Of a stretch of DNA of 64,000 bases, positions 37,140 to 47,271 are shown one piece after another. Position 1 is the stretch's first letter. Each line of letters starts with the position of its first letter. The DNA comes from Mesorhizobium sp. B4-1-4 (GTDB lineage Bacteria > Pseudomonadota > Alphaproteobacteria > Rhizobiales > Rhizobiaceae). The translations under genes and the position numbers were made by a program. The DNA is taken from the NCBI RefSeq assembly GCF_006439395.2, contig NZ_CP083950.1, positions 3,224,001 to 3,288,000 on the forward strand. The letters run 5' to 3'. The notes under the pieces were generated by a model. It was given only the letters and a program-made list of their open reading frames with translations. It did no database searches and was not told where the DNA came from.

Positions 37140-39038
37140 TCAGGACTCTCCAAGCCAGAATGCATCCGGCATGTAGACACCGAAATATGCTGTCGGGTCG
37201 TAGCCGTAGAGCGCCTTGTCAGGCAGATTGCGCAGCCGCGAGGACGCCAGAATCGGCTGAGACGTTCCGTTCACCGTGCCGATCGAAAACACCTGGTCAG
37301 TGTAGATCGACAGCATCGAATTCCAGATTTCGGCGCGTTCCGTGGCTTCGGTCGATGCGTTCCAGCGCTTCAGCAGAGCCATCAAGTCGACCACAGCTGG
37401 AAGATCGGGCGCTTCACCGAGCGTGCCGTGAGACAAGTAGTGGGCCCCCCAGAGCGGCCATTGCAACTGGTCGTCGGTGGTGGGGGCCAACTGGTAAGGG
37501 TTCATGTCGGCGGTCGGCACGCCATTGTCGATGCCCGACCATATCGACATCATGATCTGGCCGCCAAGCGCGCGGCTGCGGAATATGTCGCGCTGCGAAG
37601 TCCGGATGAACAGGGCGATGCCGATCTTGCGCCAGTGATCGGTGATGAGCTCGAGCGCGTCGGTTTCCAGCGTACTTTCGCCGGCCGTTTCCACTATGAT
37701 CTGCGCCGGGCGTCCGTCGGGAAGTATCCGCAGGCCGTCATCGTCATGCGTCTGAAGCCCGACCTCGTCGAGCAGGGCATTGGCCAGGTCAGGATCATGG
37801 GCGACCCAGGCCTTCGCGAATTCCGGCCGGTAGAGCGGGCTTTCCGGCAAGACCGTATCGGCACTCTCCTGCGCCAATCCGTAGAACACGGCCATATTGA
37901 TCTCGCGCCTGTCCACGGCGAGCGAAAGTGCGCGGCGCACGCGCACGTCACGAAGAAGGCCGCGCCACACTTGGTCGGAACAATTCAGATTGGGCAGCAG
38001 CGCCAGCCGCGAGCCCTGTGTGCGTTTCCAGAGATGCATCTTCACCGGGTAGCGCTTCTCCGCATCCCTCAGGAAGGCATAATCGGTGAAGTCAATTCCC
38101 ATGCATTGCAGGTCGCTCTCGCCCGCACCAGTCTTGGCTGAAATAATCTCCGACGAACTGACATTCATGACAATCCTGTCAACATAGGGCAGTTGTCGGC
38201 CATTCTCATCCATTCGATGGAAGAACGGATTTCGCTCGAAGACGAACTGCTCAGCCGGCGGCTTCGTCCGGTTCTGCCAGGGATCGAGCGTCGGCAGTTC
38301 CGGGTTCTCCGGGCGATATTGCCGCGACATCCGGATATGCAGGAGCGTCCATTTCTTGGCCCGGTTCTCCTTCATCAGGCCGGCTAGCCGGAATGGATCC
38401 TGGTATTTTCTGTGGAACTGCTTGAGATAGGCGGCCGGCAGGACAAGCGATAGCGGCGAAGCAGCGGCGAGCTTGGGCAGGAAATCGGGATTGGGAGCGT
38501 CCCAACTATAGCGGACCGTTAACGGATCGACGATCTCGAAGCGTGGCGGCTTGCCGTCGGCCATCAGGGCCGGGGGGAGCCCGCCTTGCGAAAGCTCTTT
38601 GTTCAGCCAGACATCTTCCCAGCAATAGCGAAAATCCTCCGGCGTCAGCAGGCTGCCGTCAGACCATTTATGTCCTTCCCGTATCTTGAAAGTGAAGACG
38701 CGACCATTCGATACGTTGAAACTTTCGAGAATGTCGGCTTGCAGTTCAAGCTTTTCGTCATAGCCGACCAAGCGAGCATATCCATAGATCGTCATCAGCC
38801 GGATGTCTTTCTGGCTACCGATGATCGTGCGCAGCGTGCCGCCATACTGGCCGGGCTGCCGGCCCATCGCGGCGAGATTCAGCGCGCGCGGGCTCTTGGG
38901 CAAGCGTTCGGCAAGTGCCGGCAGCGCCTTGGCCTTCAGCTGGGGCTGAAGAAATTCCGGCTCCAGATCGCCGGCGCGCGACGTGCTCGGCAGAAACGCC
39001 GAAGCCATGAGTCCAAGGACGGTGCGCCGGCTGATCAA
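37140..39038 (-). CDS. Family 5 extracellular solute-binding protein with probable Tat leader
   Basis: The 632-residue periplasmic binding protein is of the DppA/YejA superfamily. From TTG 39038 the leader reads [16 protein letters not shown], with a twin-arginine motif and a cleavage-like end near SRAGDL. The mature part contains SDGSLLTPEDFRYCWEDV and LRDVRVRRALSLAVDRREIN, hallmarks of family 5. The longer open frame upstream overlaps the ATPase gene in a composition unlike protein. An ATG at 39008 would cut the leader. TTG at 39038 overlaps the ATPase stop by two bases and keeps the full leader, so it is preferred. Confidence 0.85.
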   Translation of the reverse strand: MISRRTVLGLMASAFLPSTSRAGDLEPEFLQPQLKAKALPALAERLPKSPRALNLAAMGRQPGQYGGTLRTIIGSQKDIRLMTIYGYARLVGYDEKLELQADILESFNVSNGRVFTFKIREGHKWSDGSLLTPEDFRYCWEDVWLNKELSQGGLPPALMADGKPPRFEIVDPLTVRYSWDAPNPDFLPKLAAASPLSLVLPAAYLKQFHRKYQDPFRLAGLMKENRAKKWTLLHIRMSRQYRPENPELPTLDPWQNRTKPPAEQFVFERNPFFHRMDENGRQLPYVDRIVMNVSSSEIISAKTGAGESDLQCMGIDFTDYAFLRDAEKRYPVKMHLWKRTQGSRLALLPNLNCSDQVWRGLLRDVRVRRALSLAVDRREINMAVFYGLAQESADTVLPESPLYRPEFAKAWVAHDPDLANALLDEVGLQTHDDDGLRILPDGRPAQIIVETAGESTLETDALELITDHWRKIGIALFIRTSQRDIFRSRALGGQIMMSIWSGIDNGVPTADMNPYQLAPTTDDQLQWPLWGAHYLSHGTLGEAPDLPAVVDLMALLKRWNASTEATERAEIWNSMLSIYTDQVFSIGTVNGTSQPILASSRLRNLPDKALYGYDPTAYFGVYMPDAFWLGES

Positions 39039-40930
39039 TGGCGCAGCTCGCTGACATCGGCCGAACGACGGGCCAGCACGAGATGGCCGCCGCCAAGATC
39101 GAGCGGCCACAGCGTATTCTCCTCGCCCTCGTCGCGGAATTGCGGTCCCCAAGCGCTGGTGTCGGACGCGCCGCCGAGCTTCAGCGTCTTGAAATCCATC
39201 GGCCTGTCGAGATCGGGGAAAGGCACCGCGGCGACCAGTGAGCGCGTGTAGGGGTGGACCGGTTTCCTGAGCAGGATTTCGCGCGGCGCAAGCTCGACGA
39301 TACGCCCGCCGCACATCACCGCGATGCGGTCCGCCATGTAGTCCACCACCGCCAGGTTGTGGGATATGAACAGATAGGTCAGGCCCAGTTCCTTCTGCAG
39401 GTCCTTCAGAAGGTTCAGGATCTGCGCCTGGACAGAGACATCGAGCGCCGAAACCGGCTCGTCGCAGATCAGGAGTTCAGGCCCCAGCGCCAACGCGCGC
39501 GCGATGCCGATACGCTGACGCTGCCCGCCGGAGAAACTGTGCGGATAGCGCTTGATGAAGCGCGGATCGAGCCCGATTGCCTGCATCAGGCTCTTGACCG
39601 TGGCGAGTCGGGACGCGGCATTGCCACGTTGATGGATTTCCAGCGGCTCGCTCAAAATGTTCTCCACCGTCATGCGGGGTGAAAGCGACGAAACCGGGTC
39701 CTGGAAGATCATCTGGATTTTCGCGCGCAGTGTGCGCAACGCGTCCTCCTCTGCCTTTAAGACGTCGATCGGCCCATCGCGGCCGTTGAAGGTCACAGAG
39801 CCGCCGCTGGGGGTGACGGCCCGCATGAGAATCTTGCTGACGGTGGTTTTGCCGGAGCCGCTTTCGCCGACCAGACCCAAGCACTCTCCCCGCCTGATAT
39901 CGAAGCTCACACCGTCCACGGCGCGAACAGAGGTTTGATGATCCCCGCCGAACCATCCGGACTTGCGGATGGTGAAGACCTTTTTCAGGTCCCTCACCGA
40001 CAATAGGATGTCGTCCGGCCCTTTCGATGCCGGCGCCGGCTGCTTGCCGAGCAGGTTCCCGACATTCACCGGCACCTCGCGAAGCGCCTTCAGTCTTTCG
40101 CCGGGCTTCAGGTCAAAATGCGGAACGGCTGCCATCAGACCCTTCAGGTAAGGATGACCCGGGCGGCGGAATATCGCCTCGACAGGTCCCGCTTCCATGA
40201 TCTCGCCATGGTACATGACCACCACCTCGTCGGCGACATTGGCGACCACGCCGAGGTCGTGCGTGATCAGCAGCATCGCCATGTTCAGCTTGGTCTGAAG
40301 CCCGCGCAGCAATTGCAGGATTTGCGCTTGGATGGTGACGTCCAGCGCGGTCGTCGGCTCATCGGCGATCAACAGGGCGGGCCTGCAGATAAGAGCCATG
40401 GCGATCATGGCGCGTTGACGCAATCCTCCTGAAAGTTCAAAGGGATACATGTCGTAGGCGCGCTTGGGATTGGGAAAGCCGACAAGGCTGAGCATTTCCT
40501 CGGTCCGCGCCTTGCGCTCCGCCCGAGCTAGAGGCGTATGAATTTGCAGGGATTCGCTGACCTGGTTGCCGATCGTGTGCAGCGGCGACAGCGATGTCAT
40601 CGGCTCCTGAAAGATCTTGCCGATACGGCTGCCTCTCAACGCCCGGATTTCGGGTCCATCACGCGACATCTGCAGGATATCCTGCGTCGTGCCCGGCTTT
40701 TCAGGATCGGAAAACAGGATACGGCCGCGAACATGGGCAGTGTTCGGCAAAATGCCCATCACTGCCTGGCTGAGAACCGATTTTCCGGAACCTGACTCGC
40801 CCACAAGCGCGGTAACCCTGCCGGGCAGGACACGAAGATTCGCGCGCCTGACGGCACGCAACGGCCCACCGATAATGGCAAAAGAGATGCCAACATCTTC
40901 GATCCGCAGCAGATCAACACCCGAATTCAT
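39035..40930 (-). CDS. Peptide-type ABC transporter ATPase, fused DppD-DppF (YejF-like)
   Basis: The 631-residue protein carries two complete ABC domains. The first has Walker [14 protein letters not shown] near residue 43, signature [12 protein letters not shown] and Walker [13 protein letters not shown]. The second has [13 protein letters not shown] near 365, signature [12 protein letters not shown] and [12 protein letters not shown]. Both look active. YejF-like proteins have this fused form. ATG 40930 is preferred to a GTG five codons earlier. It is the first gene of the operon, unlike E. coli yejABEF where the ATPase is last. Confidence 0.92.
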   Translation of the reverse strand: MNSGVDLLRIEDVGISFAIIGGPLRAVRRANLRVLPGRVTALVGESGSGKSVLSQAVMGILPNTAHVRGRILFSDPEKPGTTQDILQMSRDGPEIRALRGSRIGKIFQEPMTSLSPLHTIGNQVSESLQIHTPLARAERKARTEEMLSLVGFPNPKRAYDMYPFELSGGLRQRAMIAMALICRPALLIADEPTTALDVTIQAQILQLLRGLQTKLNMAMLLITHDLGVVANVADEVVVMYHGEIMEAGPVEAIFRRPGHPYLKGLMAAVPHFDLKPGERLKALREVPVNVGNLLGKQPAPASKGPDDILLSVRDLKKVFTIRKSGWFGGDHQTSVRAVDGVSFDIRRGECLGLVGESGSGKTTVSKILMRAVTPSGGSVTFNGRDGPIDVLKAEEDALRTLRAKIQMIFQDPVSSLSPRMTVENILSEPLEIHQRGNAASRLATVKSLMQAIGLDPRFIKRYPHSFSGGQRQRIGIARALALGPELLICDEPVSALDVSVQAQILNLLKDLQKELGLTYLFISHNLAVVDYMADRIAVMCGGRIVELAPREILLRKPVHPYTRSLVAAVPFPDLDRPMDFKTLKLGGASDTSAWGPQFRDEGEENTLWPLDLGGGHLVLARRSADVSELRH

Positions 40931-41087
40931 GCGCACCAGGCCCACTCTGGCGGCCTGCCGGGCGGCAGGGCCAGTAAACGAGACTATCGCATTGCCAGCC
41001 TAGAGCAACTTGGATTCGAAACGATCGCCAGTTCCCTGGCGGAACCGTGACCGGACTGCATGCCAAAGCGTTCGGATCAGAGTGCGG

Positions 41088-42428
41088 CTACTGGATCTTC
41101 CTGGTGTCACCCGTCGACACCCGCGCGGCATCGCGATGAAGCAGCATGACCTGCTCGGCGTCCGACATTCGGTCGTAAATCGTCTCCAGCGCACCGTCCT
41201 CATCGAGCGCAAGAGCACCCGACAGATCGGGGGCAAGCACCGTCAGCTTATGCTTGATGCCCGGCAGCTGCTCCTTGCCGAGCGTCAACCAACTGTTGGC
41301 GCCGCAGTAGCCGGCGAAGTCTTCGCTGGCGAGAACGCTGTGCGGATATTTCTTGGTCAGGGTCTGGAGGCGCTGGACCTCGTTTACAGCCGAGCCGAAG
41401 ACAGAGAATGTGAGCCGGTCGGTAAGCCCGACATTGCCGAACATCACATTACCGATATGCAGGCCGATACCAAACTGTATGTCGCTCAACCCTCGCTCCT
41501 TTCTGCGCAGATTGAGATCCATCATGCGCGCGGAGGCCTTGTGCGCGGCCGCAAGAGCGGCTTGGCAGGCGACCTCGGACTGCGAGCGGTGTCTTTCGCA
41601 AGGGTAGACGGCAATGAAGCCGTCACCTATGAAACTCATGATCTGCCCACCTCTGCGATTGAAAGGTGCAGCAACGGCGTCGAAAAATTGGTTCAGAGTA
41701 TCAATATAGATTTCGCGGCCCGAGGTTTCGGCAAGCCTAGACGACCCACGCATATCGGCCATCACCAGTGCGGCCCGGATTGTATCGCCCTCGCCTCGCC
41801 TGATCTGACCGTCAAGCACGCGCCTGCCGGCGTCGCCGCCGAGATAAGTGGTCATCATGTTGTCGGCGAGCTTGGTGAGCACCGCCATCTTGGTTGCGAT
41901 CGCGAGATGGCTCTGGATGCGCAGCAGCGCCGAAATCATGCTGTCGCTGAAGCCCGCGGCACTGTCGGTGGACCAAGACCCCAGCATGCCCTGACTGGCG
42001 TTGCCGCTGAAGGGATGGACGAAAGCCATGTAATCGGTGATGCCCATAAGCCTGAGTTCATCGAAAACAGGAAACTCCGACGGCACCGAAGGGTCGAGCC
42101 GACGTCGCAGATGCTCGAGCTTATTGCTGAGCAGATAATAGTATGGGCTGGTCAGAAATCTGTCGGACGGCGCGCCGGCCTTGTTGCGAAAGCCTTCCAC
42201 TTCCATGCCCTGGCCGCGAAGCCAGGTGAAGCCAAGCGCGTCATAAAGCGGATGAAGCATCGAAAAGCTCAAATGCACCCGCTTCAACGGCAGGCCGGCA
42301 GCAGCCAGCCGTTCGCAAAAGCCTTTTATCAACGTTTCCAGGTCGTTGCCCGCCAGCGCCGACTGGGTCAGCCAATCGGCAACCTTATCCATGAGAATAG
42401 TGGAGATTTCTGCTTGTGCTGTGCTCAT
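41088..42428 (-). CDS. Class III adenylate/guanylate cyclase with unassigned N-terminal domain
   Basis: The 446-residue protein has a C-terminal cyclase domain (about 215-400). The metal aspartates are in LVMADMRGSSRLAE and SFIGDGFIAVYP, and the transition-state Asn/Arg are in GSAVNEVQRLQ. The N-terminal 200 residues have no motif I know; they may be a GAF-like sensor, judging from mixed alpha/beta composition only. No membrane segment was found. It stands between the peptide ABC operon and the nucleotide-sugar dehydrogenase gene, both on the same strand but over 150 bases away. Confidence 0.9.
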   Translation of the reverse strand: MSTAQAEISTILMDKVADWLTQSALAGNDLETLIKGFCERLAAAGLPLKRVHLSFSMLHPLYDALGFTWLRGQGMEVEGFRNKAGAPSDRFLTSPYYYLLSNKLEHLRRRLDPSVPSEFPVFDELRLMGITDYMAFVHPFSGNASQGMLGSWSTDSAAGFSDSMISALLRIQSHLAIATKMAVLTKLADNMMTTYLGGDAGRRVLDGQIRRGEGDTIRAALVMADMRGSSRLAETSGREIYIDTLNQFFDAVAAPFNRRGGQIMSFIGDGFIAVYPCERHRSQSEVACQAALAAAHKASARMMDLNLRRKERGLSDIQFGIGLHIGNVMFGNVGLTDRLTFSVFGSAVNEVQRLQTLTKKYPHSVLASEDFAGYCGANSWLTLGKEQLPGIKHKLTVLAPDLSGALALDEDGALETIYDRMSDAEQVMLLHRDAARVSTGDTRKIQ

Positions 42429-42690
42429 GCTATCTCGAAACCTGTCGAAAACGAACCCATTATGCTTTGATCCGCCATATCACAGTCTGCCCACGAGCCA
42501 AAGATAAGACCCGGAAGTCAACAGGGCCGACTACAGCGGCAAAAGCGGTGAGAATTTCCCGGATGACTGTCCTTGTGGCCAGGAGCAGGCGTAACTGCAC
42601 CTATATCCTGCGGCATATGTGGCGAAGCTGCCGGCGGAGTGCAATCACGATCCCGACATCGGGGCAAAAAATTCGCCGGCTAAGACGCCC

Positions 42691-44034
42691 TCAGGCTTTC
42701 ACCACCGTCTCTCGGGCCAGCTCGAGGCGGCCAAAAACATTGCGTGTGTCGACGATCAGAAGGGCATGATCAGCGATCGTCCGATAGTCGATCGCGTCGT
42801 GGTCGGTTGCGATGACGACAGCATCGAAATCCTTCAAGGCCGCCTCTGTCAATTCGACCGAGCGGCGCCCCTTGATCGCCATATGCTCCCGTGTGGTCGG
42901 GATCTCGGTAACATGCGGGTCGTGGAATTCCGCCTTGCCGCCCCACTCCTCGATGATTTCAATGAGCCGCAATGAGGGACTTTCGCGGATGTCAGGCACA
43001 TTCTTCTTATAGGCGAGCCCGATGATGAGAATGCGGGAGCGGCTGAGCGCCTTGCCGCAGCGCCGGTCCAGCGCCTTCGCCAGTTCATCGACCACATGAC
43101 GCGGCATGGCCGTGTTGATCTCTGCCGCCAGCTCGATGAAGCGGGTCGGCAGTTCGTACTCGCGCGCCTTCCACGTCAGGTAGAACGGATCGATCGGAAC
43201 GCAGTGCCCGCCAAGTCCGGGGCCAGGATAGAAAGGCATGTAGCCGAAGGGCTTGCTCTTTGCCGCCTCGATCACCTCCCAAATGTCGATGCCCATCGCG
43301 CCGAGCACGACTTTCAGCTCGTTGACGAGAGCTATGTTGACCGAGCGGAAGATGTTTTCCGTCAGCTTGACCGCCTCGGCGGTCGCCGTGGTGGAAACCG
43401 GAACGACGGTCTTGACCACGCTTTGGTAGAAAGCCTGCACGAGCGTCGCCGCTTCCATGCCGTCGCCCGCCACGACCTTGGGGATCGTCGCGACTTCAAA
43501 GCTGCGATTGCCGGGATCCTCGCGTTCGGGCGAGAAGCCGAGGAAGAAGTCTGCCTTCGACTGCAAGCCGGTTTCTTCCAGTATGGGCTTGATCACGTCG
43601 TCGGTGGTGCCGGGATAGGTGGTCGATTCCAGCACGATCATCTGGCCGAGACGCAGATGTTTCGCGATCGTGCCTGCCGTGTTCCTGACAAAAGAGAGAT
43701 CCGGCTCTCGGTGTTTCGTCAGCGGTGTCGGAACGCAGATGATGATGACATCGCAGACGGCCAGTTCGGCAAAATCCGCAGTGGCGCGGAACCGTCCGCT
43801 CGCCACCTGGCTGGCAAGGGCTGTCGACGTCACCGCCTCGATGTAGGATCGGCCGTTGTTCAGGCTCTCGACCTTTTGGGCTTCGATGTCGAAACCGGAA
43901 ACCGGGAAGCCGGCGCGTGCGACCGCTACCGCCAGCGGCAAGCCGACATAGCCCAGTCCGATTACGCCGACTTGCGCGGCGCGCGTCGAAATCCGGTTCA
44001 GAAGTCGGTCATATATCGATCGTGAGGCGTCCAA
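42691..44034 (-). CDS. UDP-sugar 6-dehydrogenase (UDP-N-acetylglucosamine dehydrogenase, WbpA-like)
   Basis: The 447-residue three-domain dehydrogenase has the NAD motif VGVIGLGYVGLPLAVAVA near residue 22, and the catalytic cysteine in PGPGLGGHCVPIDPF near residue 270. The UDP-binding C-terminal domain contains ILIIGLAYKKNVPDIRESP near 340. It makes a UDP-uronic acid, in the WbpA group from UDP-GlcNAc, for capsule or O-antigen synthesis. Glycosyltransferase genes lie within 2-12 kb, supporting a surface-glycan role. UDP-ManNAc or UDP-Glc as substrate cannot be excluded. Confidence 0.88.
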   Translation of the reverse strand: MDASRSIYDRLLNRISTRAAQVGVIGLGYVGLPLAVAVARAGFPVSGFDIEAQKVESLNNGRSYIEAVTSTALASQVASGRFRATADFAELAVCDVIIICVPTPLTKHREPDLSFVRNTAGTIAKHLRLGQMIVLESTTYPGTTDDVIKPILEETGLQSKADFFLGFSPEREDPGNRSFEVATIPKVVAGDGMEAATLVQAFYQSVVKTVVPVSTTATAEAVKLTENIFRSVNIALVNELKVVLGAMGIDIWEVIEAAKSKPFGYMPFYPGPGLGGHCVPIDPFYLTWKAREYELPTRFIELAAEINTAMPRHVVDELAKALDRRCGKALSRSRILIIGLAYKKNVPDIRESPSLRLIEIIEEWGGKAEFHDPHVTEIPTTREHMAIKGRRSVELTEAALKDFDAVVIATDHDAIDYRTIADHALLIVDTRNVFGRLELARETVVKA

Positions 44035-44167
44035 AAATCTGCTTTCCCGTCAATTCGGACAGGCTGTCCGTTCCTATCGAGAGGCTCACTTGGTCCCGAG
44101 AACCTCACTTCGTCCTAAGAACAATGGCCGAGGCATATTGCGGAAGATCGATTTCCGCAAGCCGTCA

Positions 44168-45334
44168 TCAAACCAGCACCTTCGCCTTCAGGCTTGCGGC
44201 AGCCATCGCATAGCCGCCGGCCGCGCCATCGATGAAATGAAGGTGATCGCGCTGCAGCGGCGAAGCGACGAGGCATGTCATCAAGGCCGATTTCTGGCGG
44301 TGCAGGCCATAGTTGCAGATGCCCGCCTCTTCCGCCTGTTTCAGCCGGTTCTCGATCCGTTGCGACACATCCGCGTCAATATCGACCGTCATCTTCAAGC
44401 CGTCGTCGAACTTCCGGAAATCCGAATTGCTGGCCACGTCGCGTTTGTAGATCTTCGGATCGAAACTGCCGATCGTCCAGCCATATCGATCGCTGACCGC
44501 CGTGAGCGTCATCAAGAACAATATCCACAGCTTCGATAGCCACCGCCGTCCTGCCGGCGTCATCGCCCGGGCCTCGATATCGAGACCGGCGGGCGGAAAA
44601 CTGTAACTCGGCCCGTTCGGCGGCACCGGGTGGCCATCGCGTTCCTGCCTGCCGGTAAGGGCGATGATGTCGGAGGCCAGAAGCTGAAAACCGCGCAAGT
44701 CGCGCGACGGCCCCGGTACAGCTATGATCGAGACGATTTCGCCATGCCGGGCTTCGATCGGGTTCCAGCGGCAGGAGAGGCCGGTCAGATCAGGCCGAGC
44801 GCCGGCCGGCGCGGGATCGATGCGGTAGCGCCCTGCTTTCATCTCGGTTTCCGCCCAACTGCCGCCACCGCCGGCGAACATGGCATAGAAGACCGCTTCG
44901 GAGGCCTGGAACCTCGCCACGCGAACGTCGAGGCCTTGCGCTCTTATATCCCTTATCGGCACGATTGCGGCACGCAAGGTGAGGTCCAGTTCGTCCGCCA
45001 CCCATCTCTGAACAGCCGCCAGCGCGTTGCGGGTGATCTCCAGCGCCGAGCCGGGAAACGCCACGAGCGCGCCGTCGCCGCCGAAGACGAAGGGAAGGTC
45101 TTGCCGACCCAGCGCATTGAGCAGCGCCGAAATGACGCTGGCGCCGGCCATATTAACGGTTTTATAGCGCCCAGCCTCGATCGCCTTGGTCGAGCCGACG
45201 ATGTCGGCGGTGGCCAGAGCCCAGCCATCGGGGAGAGGCCGATAATTGTCGGTATAGGCAGCGCTTTCGAACTTCGCGAAGACCGGCAGAGAAGCGACAA
45301 ACGGGTCGGACGCGGCAGCTGTTTCCATGAGCAT
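44168..45334 (-). CDS. DUF3095-family protein, cyclase-related
   Basis: The protein is about 388 residues. The N-terminal part (TADIVGSTKAIEAGRY near residue 45, FVFGGDGALVAFPGS near 85) resembles the two metal-binding strands of class III cyclases. The later Asn/Arg catalytic segment is not apparent and the C-terminal 180 residues are unlike cyclases, so catalysis is doubtful. DUF3095 proteins are of unknown function. The start is uncertain among ATG codons at 45346, 45334 and 45328; none has a good ribosome-binding site. It is divergent from a glycosyltransferase gene, with 86 bases between. Confidence 0.8.
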   Translation of the reverse strand: MLMETAAASDPFVASLPVFAKFESAAYTDNYRPLPDGWALATADIVGSTKAIEAGRYKTVNMAGASVISALLNALGRQDLPFVFGGDGALVAFPGSALEITRNALAAVQRWVADELDLTLRAAIVPIRDIRAQGLDVRVARFQASEAVFYAMFAGGGGSWAETEMKAGRYRIDPAPAGARPDLTGLSCRWNPIEARHGEIVSIIAVPGPSRDLRGFQLLASDIIALTGRQERDGHPVPPNGPSYSFPPAGLDIEARAMTPAGRRWLSKLWILFLMTLTAVSDRYGWTIGSFDPKIYKRDVASNSDFRKFDDGLKMTVDIDADVSQRIENRLKQAEEAGICNYGLHRQKSALMTCLVASPLQRDHLHFIDGAAGGYAMAAASLKAKVLV

Positions 45335-45420
45335 CAGATAGCACATTCCACTGCTTGAAGGTGAAGTGGATCGTGCTTCGAAATTGACTTGCGCCGGCTT
45401 TCCGATGATAGGGTCCGGCG

Positions 45421-46509
45421 ATGCGAATTGCCTTCCACGCGCCGCTGAAGTCACCCAATCATCCCGTTGCATCCGGCGACCGCCAGATGGCACGGGCGCT
45501 GGTCAAGGCGCTGGAGCATGGAGGGCATACCGTCGAACTGGCATCCGAATTACGCTTCTATCTACGCGAACCGGAGCCGAAAAGTTTCGATGCGTTCAAG
45601 ATCGAGGCCCGAGAGGAAGCCGTGCGGCTGACAAAGCTTTGGGATCGTGACGGCAGGCCCGATCTCTGGTTCTCCTATCATCCCTATTACAAGGCGCCCG
45701 ACCTGATCGGGCCCGAGCTGGCGTCGACCCTTGCTGTCCCTTATGTGACAGCGGAAGCTTCCTATTCGAGGCGGCGCAACGCCGGTTTGTGGGCCGACAC
45801 GCAAGCGTTGGTGGCGCGAGCCGTCGAACAGGCGGCGCTGAACATCTGCTTCACGCAAAGGGACCGTCAGGGACTGGCAGATGCGATACCCGGCGCCGCG
45901 CTCGGCATGCTTTCGCCCTTCATCGACACATCGGTATTCCGGGAAGCGCCGGCACGGGGTTGTCCGACGCGCCTCGTCACCGTCGCCATGATGCGCCCGG
46001 GCGACAAAGTCGAAAGCTATCGCATGCTGGCGCAAGCGCTCGGTTCGATTGGCCACCTGCCCTGGACGCTATCGGTCGTCGGGGACGGGCCTGCCCGTGA
46101 AGAGGTCAAAGCGCAATTCGCCGGCTTGCCCGTCGACCGTATCGAATGGCTTGGCGCGATTGAGCCCGCCGCCGTGCCGGATGTCCTCTACAGTGGGGGA
46201 ATTTACGTCTGGCCGGGTTTCGGCGAGGCCTATGGCGTTGCCTATCTTGAAGCACAGGCCGCCGGCCTTCCGGTGGTGGCTCAGGACATCGCCGGCGTGC
46301 CGGAGGTCGTACGGGATGGCCAGGCCGGATTTCTCATCCCGCCGGGCGATGTGAAGGCGTTCGCTTCCGCCATTGAAAGGCTCCTGACCCGCAACGACGA
46401 AAGAACCATCATGGCCACGGAAGCCAGGCGTTTCATCCTCGAAGAGCGCTCCCTCGGTGCCGCGGCGGCGCGTCTGGCCGAACTTCTTGCGGGGATCCCG
46501 GTTTCATGA
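45421..46509 (+). CDS. Group 1 (GT4-type) glycosyltransferase
   Basis: The 362-residue GT-B enzyme opens with MRIAFHAPLKSPNHPVASGD, a nucleotide-sugar transferase N-terminus with a donor-side glycine region. The C-terminal donor-binding block is IYVWPGFGEAYGVAYLEAQA near residue 260, containing the GT4 E-x7-E motif (E280-E288 region). It overlaps the deacetylase-like gene by four bases. With the neighbouring UDP-sugar dehydrogenase it suggests glycan assembly. The acceptor is unknown. Confidence 0.9.
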   Translation: MRIAFHAPLKSPNHPVASGDRQMARALVKALEHGGHTVELASELRFYLREPEPKSFDAFKIEAREEAVRLTKLWDRDGRPDLWFSYHPYYKAPDLIGPELASTLAVPYVTAEASYSRRRNAGLWADTQALVARAVEQAALNICFTQRDRQGLADAIPGAALGMLSPFIDTSVFREAPARGCPTRLVTVAMMRPGDKVESYRMLAQALGSIGHLPWTLSVVGDGPAREEVKAQFAGLPVDRIEWLGAIEPAAVPDVLYSGGIYVWPGFGEAYGVAYLEAQAAGLPVVAQDIAGVPEVVRDGQAGFLIPPGDVKAFASAIERLLTRNDERTIMATEARRFILEERSLGAAAARLAELLAGIPVS

Positions 46510-47270
46510 TGTCCGATTCGATCTGGGACCCCTTGGTGGAAGAACTGGCGTCCCGGCAACGGGCGGACCGTAAGGTAGAGTTGTGGCTGCGCGACGATGA
46601 CGCCGTGGATCCGACGCCCGCGCTTGATCGGCTGCTCGACCTCACCGGTGAATTCGCGGTTCCGGTCACCCTGGCCGTCATTCCGGCCCTGACCGACGGG
46701 AAGCTTGTCGGCCGGCTTGACAAGACGCCGCATGCCACGGTCGCCATCCATGGCTGGGCGCACCGAAATCATGCGCCCGAGAATCAGAAAAAGCAGGAGC
46801 TCGGCCCACATCGGCCACGCGGGGTGGTGCTCGATGATCTGGCTCGCGGGCTGTCGCGCGTAACCGGCCTGCATGGCGCGCGTGCCGTTCCGATGCTGGT
46901 GCCACCCTGGAACAGGATCGACGCCGGCTTGATATCCGACCTTGGATCGATAGGATTTGCGGCATTGTCGGTCTATGGGCCGCCGAAGCCGGCTTCGCTG
47001 GCGGTCGTCAACAGCAATGTCGACATCATGGATTGGCATGGCACGCGCGGTTGCCGCGATCATGGCCTATTGGTTCAGGCTATCGTCGCGCAATTGCAGC
47101 ATGCATTCGACGGCGGCGAACCGGTCGGCCTGCTTACCCACCATCTCGCCCATGATGAATCGGCCTGGCTTTTCCTCGAACGGCTGTTCGCAGTCACCGC
47201 ACAGGCCGAGGCCTGTGCATGGCTTCCGATCAGCACATTGATCGGGCGCGGCCCCGGCAAAGGAAAATAG
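46506..47270 (+). CDS. Polysaccharide deacetylase-like protein (NodB fold, divergent)
   Basis: The 254-residue protein shows a divergent carbohydrate esterase 4 fold. VELWLRDDDAVDPTPALDRL near residue 24 is in the TFDDG position, AIHGWAHRNHAP near 80 provides the paired histidines, and VPPWNRID near 138 is the RxPW-like motif. A late GLLTHHLAHDE near 205 could supply the catalytic His. It is translationally coupled to the glycosyltransferase (ATGA). It presumably deacetylates an amino sugar of the same glycan; this is inference from context. Confidence 0.78.
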   Translation: MMSDSIWDPLVEELASRQRADRKVELWLRDDDAVDPTPALDRLLDLTGEFAVPVTLAVIPALTDGKLVGRLDKTPHATVAIHGWAHRNHAPENQKKQELGPHRPRGVVLDDLARGLSRVTGLHGARAVPMLVPPWNRIDAGLISDLGSIGFAALSVYGPPKPASLAVVNSNVDIMDWHGTRGCRDHGLLVQAIVAQLQHAFDGGEPVGLLTHHLAHDESAWLFLERLFAVTAQAEACAWLPISTLIGRGPGKGK

Positions 47271-47271
47271 C

